Shown in pieces: positions 6,722 to 12,569 of a stretch of DNA of 13,861 bases. The position numbers and the translations under genes are program-made. The notes beneath the pieces were generated by a model. It had not been told where the DNA came from. It searched no databases and worked only from the letters and a program-made list of their open reading frames with translations. Numbering within the stretch: the first letter of the stretch is position 1; the number at the start of each line of letters is the position of its first letter. The DNA comes from Lachnospiraceae bacterium (GTDB lineage: Bacteria > Bacillota > Clostridia > Lachnospirales > Lachnospiraceae), in NCBI GenBank assembly GCA_900751995.1, contig CAADTP010000007.1, positions 1-13,861 on the forward strand, given 5' to 3'.

Positions 6722-6988
6722 AGCAGTTTACGCATGAAACAATTCTCAGAACACGATCGCATTCCCATGCACAATCGGTCAAAAACGGTCACACATTTTT
6801 AGTGTATCCGTTTATATCAATCCTGATATCTGCCGTCAGGCTGTACGTGCCCTACGGACACTTACATATCCTGACTGCCGAGCTCAATTCTGTTCACAGC
6901 TTCAAGCATGTGCGTCTCACACGTACACTCACATTCCCGAAGCTGCTGCGTACATCTCTTGTCCCTTATTCCTTATATTTCCCAGGTT

Positions 6989-8104
6989 TTATCTGGCCTG
7001 ATTCTGGTTGATGTTTACAGGAAGGATCAGGTAAGTATAGTTCTCCTCATCGTCACGGATAAAGCACGGGGCCTTCGGATTTACAAGATAGATCGTCACG
7101 GTTTCATCATCAATAACACGAAGCGCATCGATCAGGAATTTCGGGTTGAAGCCGATCATGATATCCTTACCCTCTTTTTCAATATCGATCTCTTCATTCA
7201 TGGAACCCATTGCAGAATCAATGCGCAGCTCCATATCATCGTCTGTGATGTTGATGATGATCGGTTTTTTATCAACCTCACGTACCAGAAGTGTGGCACG
7301 GTCGATACAATCCAGGAACTCTTTTTTGTTGATCTTCAGTTTTGTCTCATAATCACTGGAAAGCATCTGGTCAATTCTGAAATATTCTCCCTCGATCAGT
7401 CTGGAAACTACCATAGTCTGATCAAATTCAAATAAAATATGGTTTTTTGTAAAGTAAATGCTGACCTGATCATCCACTTCTCCGGAAAGGATCTTGCTGA
7501 CCTCGCTTAAAGTTTTGCCCGGAACTACCACCTTACGGTCAGAATAATCTTTCTTAAGTGACATTTTGCGGATAGAGATACGATGTCCGTCTAGAGAAAC
7601 TACCTTCAGACAGTTATTTTTGATCTCAAAAAGCTCACCGGTCATAAGCTTATTGTTTTCATTTACAGCAATCGAAAAAATAGTCTGGCGGATCATTTCT
7701 TTCAGTGTGTACTGAGAGATCGTCAGCGGTTCATCCTTCTCGATCATCGGTAAATAAGCAAAATCTTCTCCTGATTTTCCAGGGATATTGAATTTTGCTT
7801 TTTCACAGGTAATGGTTGCTGCATATTTATCATCGGTCTTAATGGTAACATCATTATCCGGAAGTCGTCTGATGATTTCATAGAAGATTTTTGCATCAAG
7901 AGCAACTTTACCTTTTTCTTCAATAGTACCCTCAACGATGGTTTCAATTCCCAGCTCCATATCGTTGGTGGTAAATTTGATCTGGTTTGTGGTTGCATCC
8001 ATGAGAATACATTCCAGGATTGGCATTGTGGTTTTTGATGGAACTGCTTTGAGTGCGATACTTACACTTTTTAATAGACTTGATTTGGAGCAGATGATTT
8101 TCAT
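6989..8104 (-). CDS. dnaN: DNA polymerase III beta subunit (sliding clamp)
   Basis: A 371-residue ring-forming clamp that tethers the replicative polymerase to DNA and recruits repair and Okazaki-processing factors. Recognisable features are the N-terminal MKIICSKSSLLKSVSIALKAVPSKTTMPILE, the repeated clamp-fold pattern (DMELGIE, then LIEGEYFRID near the middle), and the conserved C-terminal AP-x-FI-RDDEE-x-YTYLILPV. The frame is open upstream to 8275, but the ATG at 8102-8104 matches the family start and has GGGAG about 12 bases upstream; the extra 57 residues would fall in the DnaA-box spacer and resemble nothing. An exact DnaA box (8107-8115) lies between the ribosome site and the start codon, suggesting control by DnaA. 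Second gene of the dnaA cluster. Confidence 0.97.
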   Translation of the reverse strand: MKIICSKSSLLKSVSIALKAVPSKTTMPILECILMDATTNQIKFTTNDMELGIETIVEGTIEEKGKVALDAKIFYEIIRRLPDNDVTIKTDDKYAATITCEKAKFNIPGKSGEDFAYLPMIEKDEPLTISQYTLKEMIRQTIFSIAVNENNKLMTGELFEIKNNCLKVVSLDGHRISIRKMSLKKDYSDRKVVVPGKTLSEVSKILSGEVDDQVSIYFTKNHILFEFDQTMVVSRLIEGEYFRIDQMLSSDYETKLKINKKEFLDCIDRATLLVREVDKKPIIINITDDDMELRIDSAMGSMNEEIDIEKEGKDIMIGFNPKFLIDALRVIDDETVTIYLVNPKAPCFIRDDEENYTYLILPVNINQNQAR

Positions 8105-8106
8105 AG

Positions 8107-8115
8107 TGTGTATAA
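8107..8115 (-). promoter_or_regulatory. Exact DnaA box between dnaN ribosome site and start
   Basis: TTATACACA on the minus strand is an exact match to TTATNCACA. It ends 2 bases before the dnaN ATG and follows the GGGAG ribosome site. Bound DnaA here could block transcription through, or sit immediately downstream of, the dnaN promoter; this regulatory role is inferred. Confidence 0.75.
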
Positions 8116-8142
8116 CTCCCTTTCTGAACAATTTGTGGTTTT

Positions 8143-8158
8143 TATAAATATATTTATA
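8143..8158. other. AT-only 16-bp palindrome, candidate DNA unwinding element
   Basis: TATAAATA followed by its exact reverse complement TATTTATA, within a T/A-rich block (8141-8166) flanked by DnaA boxes. The same block holds a possible dnaN promoter. Its position between dnaA and dnaN matches the unwinding site of Bacillus oriC; the function is inferred. Confidence 0.45.
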
Positions 8159-8175
8159 GAAAAAATCCGCAGTAA
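8147..8175 (-). promoter_or_regulatory. Possible dnaN promoter
   Basis: On the minus strand TTACTG (8170-8175) and TATATT (8147-8152) are 17 bp apart, with transcription starting near 8140, about 35 bases before the dnaN ATG. The -35 is a poor match and the AT-rich block offers other -10-like sites, so this is a weak call. Confidence 0.3.
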
Positions 8176-8381
8176 CCGCCGTAGGGGGCCAGATTTTGTG
8201 AAAAACTCCCGCAGGCCTGATGTTTTCAGGGGTTTTCCGTTGGGATAACTTTGTGTAAAAGTGGTATTTTCGCATGTGAATAACCCGGGGATAAAATTAC
8301 CGCCGCGTTTTGGCAAAAAAGTTGTACACATCTCTCCACATACAATCAACACGTTATACACCAGTAATGTGGAAAACTTCC

Positions 8382-9749
8382 CTAACCTTGTGGATTAATC
8401 TTCTTTTTCAATATATCAATGGTATTTTTTAAGTTATCGTCGTTCTGCAATTCGTTTTCGATCTTTTCGATACCGTGCATAACGGTGGTATGGTCACGGT
8501 TTCCGAGCGCTTTTCCGATATTTTTCAAAGGTGTGGATATGATCTCACGGCAGAGATACATGGAAACCTGGCGGGGCATGACGATCTTGGAGTTTCGTTT
8601 GTTTCCGCTTAAGTCCGCAGGTGTGACTCCGTAATGCTCTGCAACAACGGAGATGATGTATTCCGGTGTGATCACTTTTTTCTCATCCGGAGAAATAATA
8701 TCCTTCAGTGCCTGCTCTGCCAGCTCCAGAGTTACTTCCTTTTTCTCAAGCTTGGCTCCGGCCATGACCTTGTTGAAGGCACCTTCCAGCTCACGGATAT
8801 TGGATTTGATATTGGTAGCGATATATTTGATAACATCTTCACTGATGTTGTAGCCGTTCATTTCTTCATTTTTATGAAGGATCGCCATTCGGGTTTCGTA
8901 ATCAGGCAGCGTGATATCTGCGATCAGACCCCACTCGAACCGGGAACGGAAGCGCTCTTCCAGGATTTCCATATCCTTCGGTGGTTTATCAGAGGATATG
9001 ATGATCTGCTTTTTGGCACTGTGAAGACTGTTAAATGTATGGAAAAATTCCTCCTGTGTGGATTCTTTTCCTATAATAAACTGAATATCATCGACAAGAA
9101 GAACGTCGATATTTCTGTATTTTTCACGGAATTTGCTCATTGCCGTGTTATTTCCGTTTCGGATGGTTTCGATCAGCTCGTTGGTAAATTCCTCACTGGT
9201 TACATACAAAACACGGCTGTTTTCGTCGTGTTCCAGAATGAAATGAGCGATGGAATGCATAAGATGAGTCTTACCAAGACCGGCTCCGCCATAGATAAAC
9301 AGTGGATTGTAGGTATCTCCCGGTGATTCGGCAACTGCAAGAGCTGCGGCCTGGGCGAATTTGTTATTACTTCCTACAACGAAGGTGTCGAAGGTGTATT
9401 TTGGATTTAAATGCGCCTCTTCGTAACGTGTATCCTGAACCTGTTTATCATAAGAAGTGTTTTTTTCTGTTTTTTTGGGGAGATCTTTTTCCAGAACGAA
9501 GCGAACCTCGCATTCTTCCATGCCTGTCAGTACACAGATAGTAACCTGGAGGGGTATTTTGTAGCGTTTACTGATGTAATTGACTCCGATCGCTGCCTGT
9601 TCAGAGGGAACAACCACTGTTATCAGCTTTCCGTCAACCTCATAAACTTTCAGCGGCTTGAGCCAGGTATTAAAAGGGACATCAGTCACCTCATATTCAG
9701 ATTTGACAGTTTGCAGGATCTCCTCCCATTTTTCAATAACAGCGTCCAT
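8382..9749 (-). CDS. dnaA: Chromosomal replication initiator protein DnaA
   Basis: A 455-residue AAA+ initiator that binds TTATCCACA boxes, melts oriC and helps load the helicase; it is also a transcription factor. Domain I is at 1-80 (FNTWLKPL motif), domain II a short linker at about 85-115, and domain III carries Walker A GGAGLGKT (154-161), Walker B LLVDDIQ (217-223), sensor 1 around IISSD (250-254) and the arginine-finger region LEERFRSRFEWG (263-274). Domain IV is the box-binding helix-turn-helix, with YGVTPADLSGNKR and the signature LGNRDHTTVMHGIEKI near residue 420-440. The ATG at 9747-9749 has GGGAGG six bases upstream. DnaA boxes on both sides suggest autoregulation. The frame contains GGTATTT at 8421-8427 and 9553-9559. 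Confidence 0.98.
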   Translation of the reverse strand: MDAVIEKWEEILQTVKSEYEVTDVPFNTWLKPLKVYEVDGKLITVVVPSEQAAIGVNYISKRYKIPLQVTICVLTGMEECEVRFVLEKDLPKKTEKNTSYDKQVQDTRYEEAHLNPKYTFDTFVVGSNNKFAQAAALAVAESPGDTYNPLFIYGGAGLGKTHLMHSIAHFILEHDENSRVLYVTSEEFTNELIETIRNGNNTAMSKFREKYRNIDVLLVDDIQFIIGKESTQEEFFHTFNSLHSAKKQIIISSDKPPKDMEILEERFRSRFEWGLIADITLPDYETRMAILHKNEEMNGYNISEDVIKYIATNIKSNIRELEGAFNKVMAGAKLEKKEVTLELAEQALKDIISPDEKKVITPEYIISVVAEHYGVTPADLSGNKRNSKIVMPRQVSMYLCREIISTPLKNIGKALGNRDHTTVMHGIEKIENELQNDDNLKNTIDILKKKINPQG

Positions 9750-9778
9750 TTTTTCCTCCCATGAGTATTATAATAACC

Positions 9779-9793
9779 CCAGTCTGCGACTGG
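9779..9793 (-). promoter_or_regulatory. Leader hairpin upstream of dnaA
   Basis: CCAGTC (9779-9784) and GACTGG (9788-9793) pair perfectly around TGC. On the minus strand the stem can extend to 8 bp with one G-U pair. It would lie near the start of the dnaA transcript, about 30 bases before the start codon and without a T-run, so an mRNA-stabilising or protein-binding role is more likely than termination. Confidence 0.4.
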
Positions 9794-9811
9794 AGATAGA
9801 TATCCTTTTAT

Positions 9812-9840
9812 ATATTACAATGAAAATGGGGTTTTCGCAA
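9812..9840 (-). promoter_or_regulatory. Candidate dnaA promoter
   Basis: On the minus strand TTGCGA (9835-9840) and TAATAT (9812-9817) are separated by exactly 17 bp. Transcription would start near 9805 and give a leader of about 55 bases. The nearest exact DnaA box (9872-9880) lies just upstream of the -35, a good position for autoregulation. A perfect TATAAT-like hexamer nearer the gene (about 9766-9771) lacks a -35 partner. Confidence 0.45.
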
Positions 9841-9871
9841 TGGAAAATCCTTGAGATTTTGGGGAAAAGAA

Positions 9872-9985
9872 TGTGGATAATGTGGGGAAATTACTGTGGA
9901 TTAGGGTGGATTATTGTGGATAAGAGTCCTGGAGGTTTCCATAAGTCGAGAATTGGTGGAAAATGTGGAAGAATTATGTGTATAA
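9872..9985 (-). promoter_or_regulatory. DnaA box cluster, dnaA-proximal
   Basis: Three exact TTATNCACA boxes on the minus strand (9872-9880 and 9915-9923 as TTATCCACA, 9977-9985 as TTATACACA) with a one-mismatch box at 9895-9903 between them. All share one orientation, as expected for cooperative DnaA assembly. Confidence 0.85.
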
Positions 9986-10084
9986 AAAAATCCACCTTAA
10001 AAATACCGCAAATAAAGGGTTTTTTTGAAAACGATGTGAACAAACCCTCCGAAAAAGTGGATAGATTTCCGGTCAATCCACAAG

Positions 10085-10116
10085 TTATCCACAAGTTATC
10101 CACAAAATGTGGATAA
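10085..10116. promoter_or_regulatory. DnaA box cluster, rpmH-proximal
   Basis: Two exact TTATCCACA boxes in plus orientation (10085-10093, 10096-10104; 11-bp repeat) face one exact box in minus orientation (10108-10116). This is the densest run of consensus boxes in the window and a likely nucleation site for DnaA. Confidence 0.9.
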
Positions 10117-10224
10117 TGTTACGTAAACCATAAGCGCTTTCCACATAAGAGAAAAAAATAAATACCGTAAGGTGGGGGTATTTTATAGAACCCTTGATTT
10201 TATCGGGTTTTTTGCAATTTTTAC

Positions 10225-10253
10225 TTGACGAAAAGGAGGTTTATTTATATAAT
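10225..10253 (+). promoter_or_regulatory. rpmH promoter
   Basis: TTGACG (10225-10230), a 17-bp spacer and a perfect TATAAT (10248-10253), preceded by T-rich DNA (10207-10222) resembling an UP element. Transcription would begin near 10260, giving a leader of about 60 bases for rpmH. The strength fits a ribosomal protein gene. Confidence 0.85.
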
Positions 10254-10321
10254 TGAAACGATGTTCTGAATGATAAGTTATTTCATAACAATTAAAAATA
10301 GATAAAGGAGGTGCTTTACCT

Positions 10322-10456
10322 ATGAAGATGACATTTCAGCCAAAAAAGAGATCCAGAGCTAAAGTTCACGGCTTCAGAGCTCGCATGAGCACAAAGGGCG
10401 GACGTAAAGTATTAGCTGCAAGAAGATTAAAAGGAAGAAAACAGTTATCAGCATAA
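10322..10456 (+). CDS. rpmH: 50S ribosomal protein L34
   Basis: A 44-residue, very basic protein of the large ribosomal subunit. The translation begins MKMTFQPKKRSRAKVHGFRA, continues RMSTKGGRKVLAARRLKGRK and ends QLSA, matching L34 over its full length. AAAGGAGGTG lies 8-10 bases before the ATG. It is the first gene right of oriC, with a near-consensus promoter, and is followed by rnpA as in most bacteria. Confidence 0.98.
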   Translation: MKMTFQPKKRSRAKVHGFRARMSTKGGRKVLAARRLKGRKQLSA

Positions 10457-10461
10457 GCTGC

Positions 10462-10490
10462 AAGACCGCATTTATGTGGTCTTTTCTTCT
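10462..10490 (+). terminator. Partial terminator between rpmH and rnpA
   Basis: AAGACCGCA (10462-10470) pairs with TGTGGTCTT (10475-10483), including one G-U, around TTTA, and is followed by TTCTTCT. The stem starts 6 bases after the rpmH stop codon. The interrupted T-run suggests incomplete termination, which would give more rpmH than rnpA mRNA. Inferred. Confidence 0.6.
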
Positions 10491-10538
10491 ATCCGGAGAA
10501 ATATCCGCGCAGGCGGAATCTAATTAAGGAGGATTCGT

Positions 10539-10901
10539 TTGATCAGATCAGAGTCCTTAAAGAAAAATCAAGATTTTAAAGTTGTATATCAGAACGGAAC
10601 ATCGTACGCAAATCGGCTTCTGGTGATGTACGTGCTGAAGAATCAGCACATGAAGAATCGTCTGGGAATATCAGTAAGCAAAAAAGTAGGGAACAGTGTG
10701 GTTCGCCACAGACTCACCAGATTGATCAGAGAAAGCTATCGTCTCAACGAAACAGATTTTGACAGTAACCTTGATATTGTAGTAGTAGCGAGAGCCGCAG
10801 CCAAGGGCAAGAGCTTTCACGAGATCGAGAGTGCTTTTCTGCATCTTGCAAGAAAGCATCATATAACAGGGAATGAACATGATAAAGAAATTTCTGATTA
10901 A
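10539..10901 (+). CDS. rnpA: Ribonuclease P protein component
   Basis: A 120-residue basic protein that binds RNase P RNA and helps process the 5' ends of precursor tRNAs. The family signature is clear: RLGISVSKKVGNSVVRHR-x-TRLIRESYR (residues about 41-68), with the usual N-terminal SLKKNQDFKVVYQNG. The start is TTG at 10539-10541 after AAGGAGG (six-base spacing); a small TCCGC-GCAG-GCGGA hairpin (10504-10517) precedes the ribosome site. The 3' end overlaps yidD by 23 bases, so the two are translationally linked. Confidence 0.96.
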   Translation: MIRSESLKKNQDFKVVYQNGTSYANRLLVMYVLKNQHMKNRLGISVSKKVGNSVVRHRLTRLIRESYRLNETDFDSNLDIVVVARAAAKGKSFHEIESAFLHLARKHHITGNEHDKEISD

Positions 10902-11091
10902 GATGATAAGGCTCTATCAAAAATATATATCGCCGATGAAGAGAACGAAATGTCCTTATATTCCCACATGTTCTCAATATGGTTTGGAAGCAATCGAAAA
11001 ATATGGCGCATTTAAGGGCAGTCTTCTTGCGGCATGGAGGATATTGCGATGCAATCCTTTTTCCCACGGAGGCTATGACCCTGTGCCATGA
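10879..11091 (+). CDS. yidD: Membrane protein insertion efficiency factor YidD
   Basis: A 70-residue member of the YidD (DUF37) family, which acts near YidC at the inner face of the membrane. Hallmarks are the N-terminal amphipathic IRLYQKYISPMK, the cysteine-containing CPYIPTCSQYGLEAIEKYG and the C-terminal ILRCNPFSHGGYDPVP. Two ATGs compete: 10873-10875 abuts AGGGA, while 10879-10881 has correct spacing, so I chose the second. The gene overlaps the end of rnpA and precedes yidC by 134 bases. Confidence 0.95.
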   Translation: MIKKFLIKMIRLYQKYISPMKRTKCPYIPTCSQYGLEAIEKYGAFKGSLLAAWRILRCNPFSHGGYDPVP

Positions 11092-11225
11092 ATTATTTTG
11101 TGACTGTTCAGCCTTTTCCCGGGCAGAGCAGTTATCGGAATTTGTAACTGTTCAGTATCTCCGCAGTTAGTGGACGAATGAATAGTTACCGGACTTTTAC
11201 AATTGAATAAGAAGTCTAGGAGGAA
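11092..11225. repeat. yidD-yidC spacer with degenerate direct repeats
   Basis: This 134-base spacer contains GTGACTGTTCAG (about 11100-11111) and GTAACTGTTCAG (11144-11155), which differ at one base, and a second repeat pair, AGTTATCGGAATTTGTAACTG (11130-11150, counted with its last base) against 11184-11205, which match at most positions. No gene, promoter or terminator is clear. The pattern suggests a degraded intergenic repeat. Confidence 0.45.
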
Positions 11226-12548
11226 ATGAATTTGGAACTGTTTTTAGCAACAAAAACCGGAACTCCTATTATCGGACAGATCGCGTCTGTGATGGGATGG
11301 ATCATGGATGGCATATATAAGATGCTTGACGGCCTGTTCGGAATCCAGAACATTGGTCTTTGTATCATTATCTTCAGTATTCTTATCTTTGCCTTTATGA
11401 CACCGCTGCAGATCAAGCAGCAGAAATTCTCCAAGTTAAGCGCGATCATGCAGCCTGAGATCCAGAAGATCCAGAAGAAATATCAGGGTAAAAAGGATCA
11501 GGCTTCCATGATGAAAATGAACGAAGAAACCCAGGCTGTTTATCAGAAATATGGTGTTTCTCCAACCGGTAGCTGTGTACAGTTAGCCATTCAGATGCCT
11601 ATTCTGTTTGCTCTGTATCAGGTTATCTACCGGATTCCTGCTTACGTTGGAAGTGTAAAGAACATTTTTACTGGTGTAGTTGACAACCTGCTAGCTGTAA
11701 ACGGATACACAGATATCCTGCAGCAGTTTATCACAGACCATTCCATGACACGAGTGCGTCTCGTTATGGACAGTGCCGGAAATGCTACAAGTAACTCGAT
11801 TGTTGATTTTCTGTATGCACTTTCTCCTTCCCAGTGGAAAGAGCTGGCACAGATGAATCAGTTTTCAGGATTTTCTGATGCGATCACAAAAGCATCCGGC
11901 AATATTTCCAAGATGCAGGGCTTCTGTGGACTGAATATCGCAGACCAGCCGCTGTACTATATCATGGAATTCTTCAAAAATCATGGTTCTCTGTTACTTG
12001 CGATCGTAGCACTTCTGATCCCGGTTCTTGCATGGGCAACTCAGATGCTGAACCTGAAGCTTATGCCACAGGCTGCAACACAGCCGGCAGACGGAAATGA
12101 TCAGGCCAGCGCAATGGCAAACTCCATGAAAACCATGAACATGGTCATGCCTCTGATGTCTGCATTCTTCTGTTTCACATTCCCGGTTGGTCTTGGTATC
12201 TACTGGATCGCCAGTGCTGTCGTTCGAAGTGCCCAGCAGTTTGCAATCAATCGTCATCTTGATAAGATGAACATTGATGATCTGGTTAATGAGAATATGA
12301 AGAAGATCGAAGCGAAGCGTGCGAAGGAAGGACTTCCGCCGCAGAAGATCACCAATCAGGCTCATCAGTCCGCCAAGAATATCAATAAACCTGTGATCAA
12401 TAAGGGCAACAGCGGAAACAATGGTGCTTCAGACAGAGCACAGAAGGTTGATACTGCTTATGAGAAGGCAAGAAGTGCAAAACCGGGCAGCATCACAGCT
12501 AAAGCAAATCTCGTAAGAGACTTTGATGAGAGAAATAAGAAGAAATAA
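11226..12548 (+). CDS. yidC: Membrane protein insertase YidC/OxaI family
   Basis: A 440-residue integral membrane protein that inserts and folds membrane proteins alone or with SecYEG. Hydrophobic segments lie at about 43-61, 115-135, 254-276 and 306-332. The family marks are P-L-x-IKQQKFSKL (60-71), IMQPEIQKIQKKY (74-86) and the C-terminal FPVGLGIYWIAS (319-330) with a basic tail of about 95 residues. Compared with Bacillus SpoIIIJ (from memory) it lacks a visible lipoprotein signal, has an extracellular loop of about 120 residues between segments 2 and 3, and has Phe55 where the hydrophilic-groove Arg is expected. ATG at 11226 is only 2 bases from AGGAGG; TTG at 11232-11234 is better spaced, so the true start may be two codons later. 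Followed by khpB after 21 bases. Confidence 0.96.
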   Translation: MNLELFLATKTGTPIIGQIASVMGWIMDGIYKMLDGLFGIQNIGLCIIIFSILIFAFMTPLQIKQQKFSKLSAIMQPEIQKIQKKYQGKKDQASMMKMNEETQAVYQKYGVSPTGSCVQLAIQMPILFALYQVIYRIPAYVGSVKNIFTGVVDNLLAVNGYTDILQQFITDHSMTRVRLVMDSAGNATSNSIVDFLYALSPSQWKELAQMNQFSGFSDAITKASGNISKMQGFCGLNIADQPLYYIMEFFKNHGSLLLAIVALLIPVLAWATQMLNLKLMPQAATQPADGNDQASAMANSMKTMNMVMPLMSAFFCFTFPVGLGIYWIASAVVRSAQQFAINRHLDKMNIDDLVNENMKKIEAKRAKEGLPPQKITNQAHQSAKNINKPVINKGNSGNNGASDRAQKVDTAYEKARSAKPGSITAKANLVRDFDERNKKK

Positions 12549-12569
12549 TCAGGAACGGAGGGGTTCGTA

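Larger units (their letters stand above)
6596..6988. other. dnaN-yaaA spacer: stem-loops and GGTATTT palindromes
   Basis: A 393-base spacer with no supported gene and no clear terminator after dnaN. On the dnaN side, CAGCTTC (6897-6903) and GAAGCTG (6939-6945) enclose a second imperfect hairpin (GTGTG-AGA-CGCAC core on the minus strand). A further long imperfect stem has GTCAGG (6835-6840) and CCTGAC (6870-6875) as outer arms and a 7-of-8 inner pairing. On the yaaA side lie four copies of the GGTATTT/AAATACC heptamer. The RNA from this region may be structured or processed. I cannot assign a known riboswitch or leader family. Confidence 0.55.
8105..8381. other. dnaA-dnaN spacer: second part of oriC
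   Basis: A 277-base spacer with two exact DnaA boxes (8107-8115, 8275-8283; TTATNCACA on the minus strand), several one-mismatch boxes (8252-8260, 8322-8330, 8354-8362, 8368-8376, plus 8389-8397 inside the dnaA end), and an AT-rich block with a perfect 16-bp palindrome (8143-8158) that could be the unwinding site. This mirrors the bipartite origin of Bacillus. A short minus-strand hairpin (8216-8230) followed by a T5 run at 8201-8205 might weakly terminate or attenuate between dnaA and dnaN. One GGTATTT heptamer is at 8263-8269. Confidence 0.75.
9750..10321. other. oriC: dnaA-rpmH intergenic region
   Basis: A 572-base divergent spacer with six exact DnaA boxes: 9872-9880, 9915-9923, 9977-9985 and 10108-10116 (minus orientation), 10085-10093 and 10096-10104 (plus orientation, 11 bp apart), plus near-matches such as 9895-9903 and 10036-10044. 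It also holds the dnaA promoter on the left, the rpmH promoter on the right, an A-rich stretch at 10151-10165, and three GGTATTT/AAATACC heptamers (10001, 10160, 10177). Strand composition changes across this region: the plus strand is C-rich to the left and G-richer to the right, as expected at a bidirectional origin. Confidence 0.92.

Noticed and set aside
6579..6782. Minus-strand frame of 67 residues in the dnaN-yaaA spacer
   Set aside because: It contains the palindromes, overlaps yaaA out of frame and resembles no protein.
8105..8275. N-terminal extension of dnaN by 57 residues
   Set aside because: It reads through DnaA boxes, matches no clamp sequence, and the internal ATG fits the family start.
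10189..10215. Terminator-like AACCC/GGGTT followed by T-run before the rpmH promoter
   Set aside because: Stem of only five or six pairs with no upstream plus-strand gene; the T-rich DNA is better explained as an UP element.
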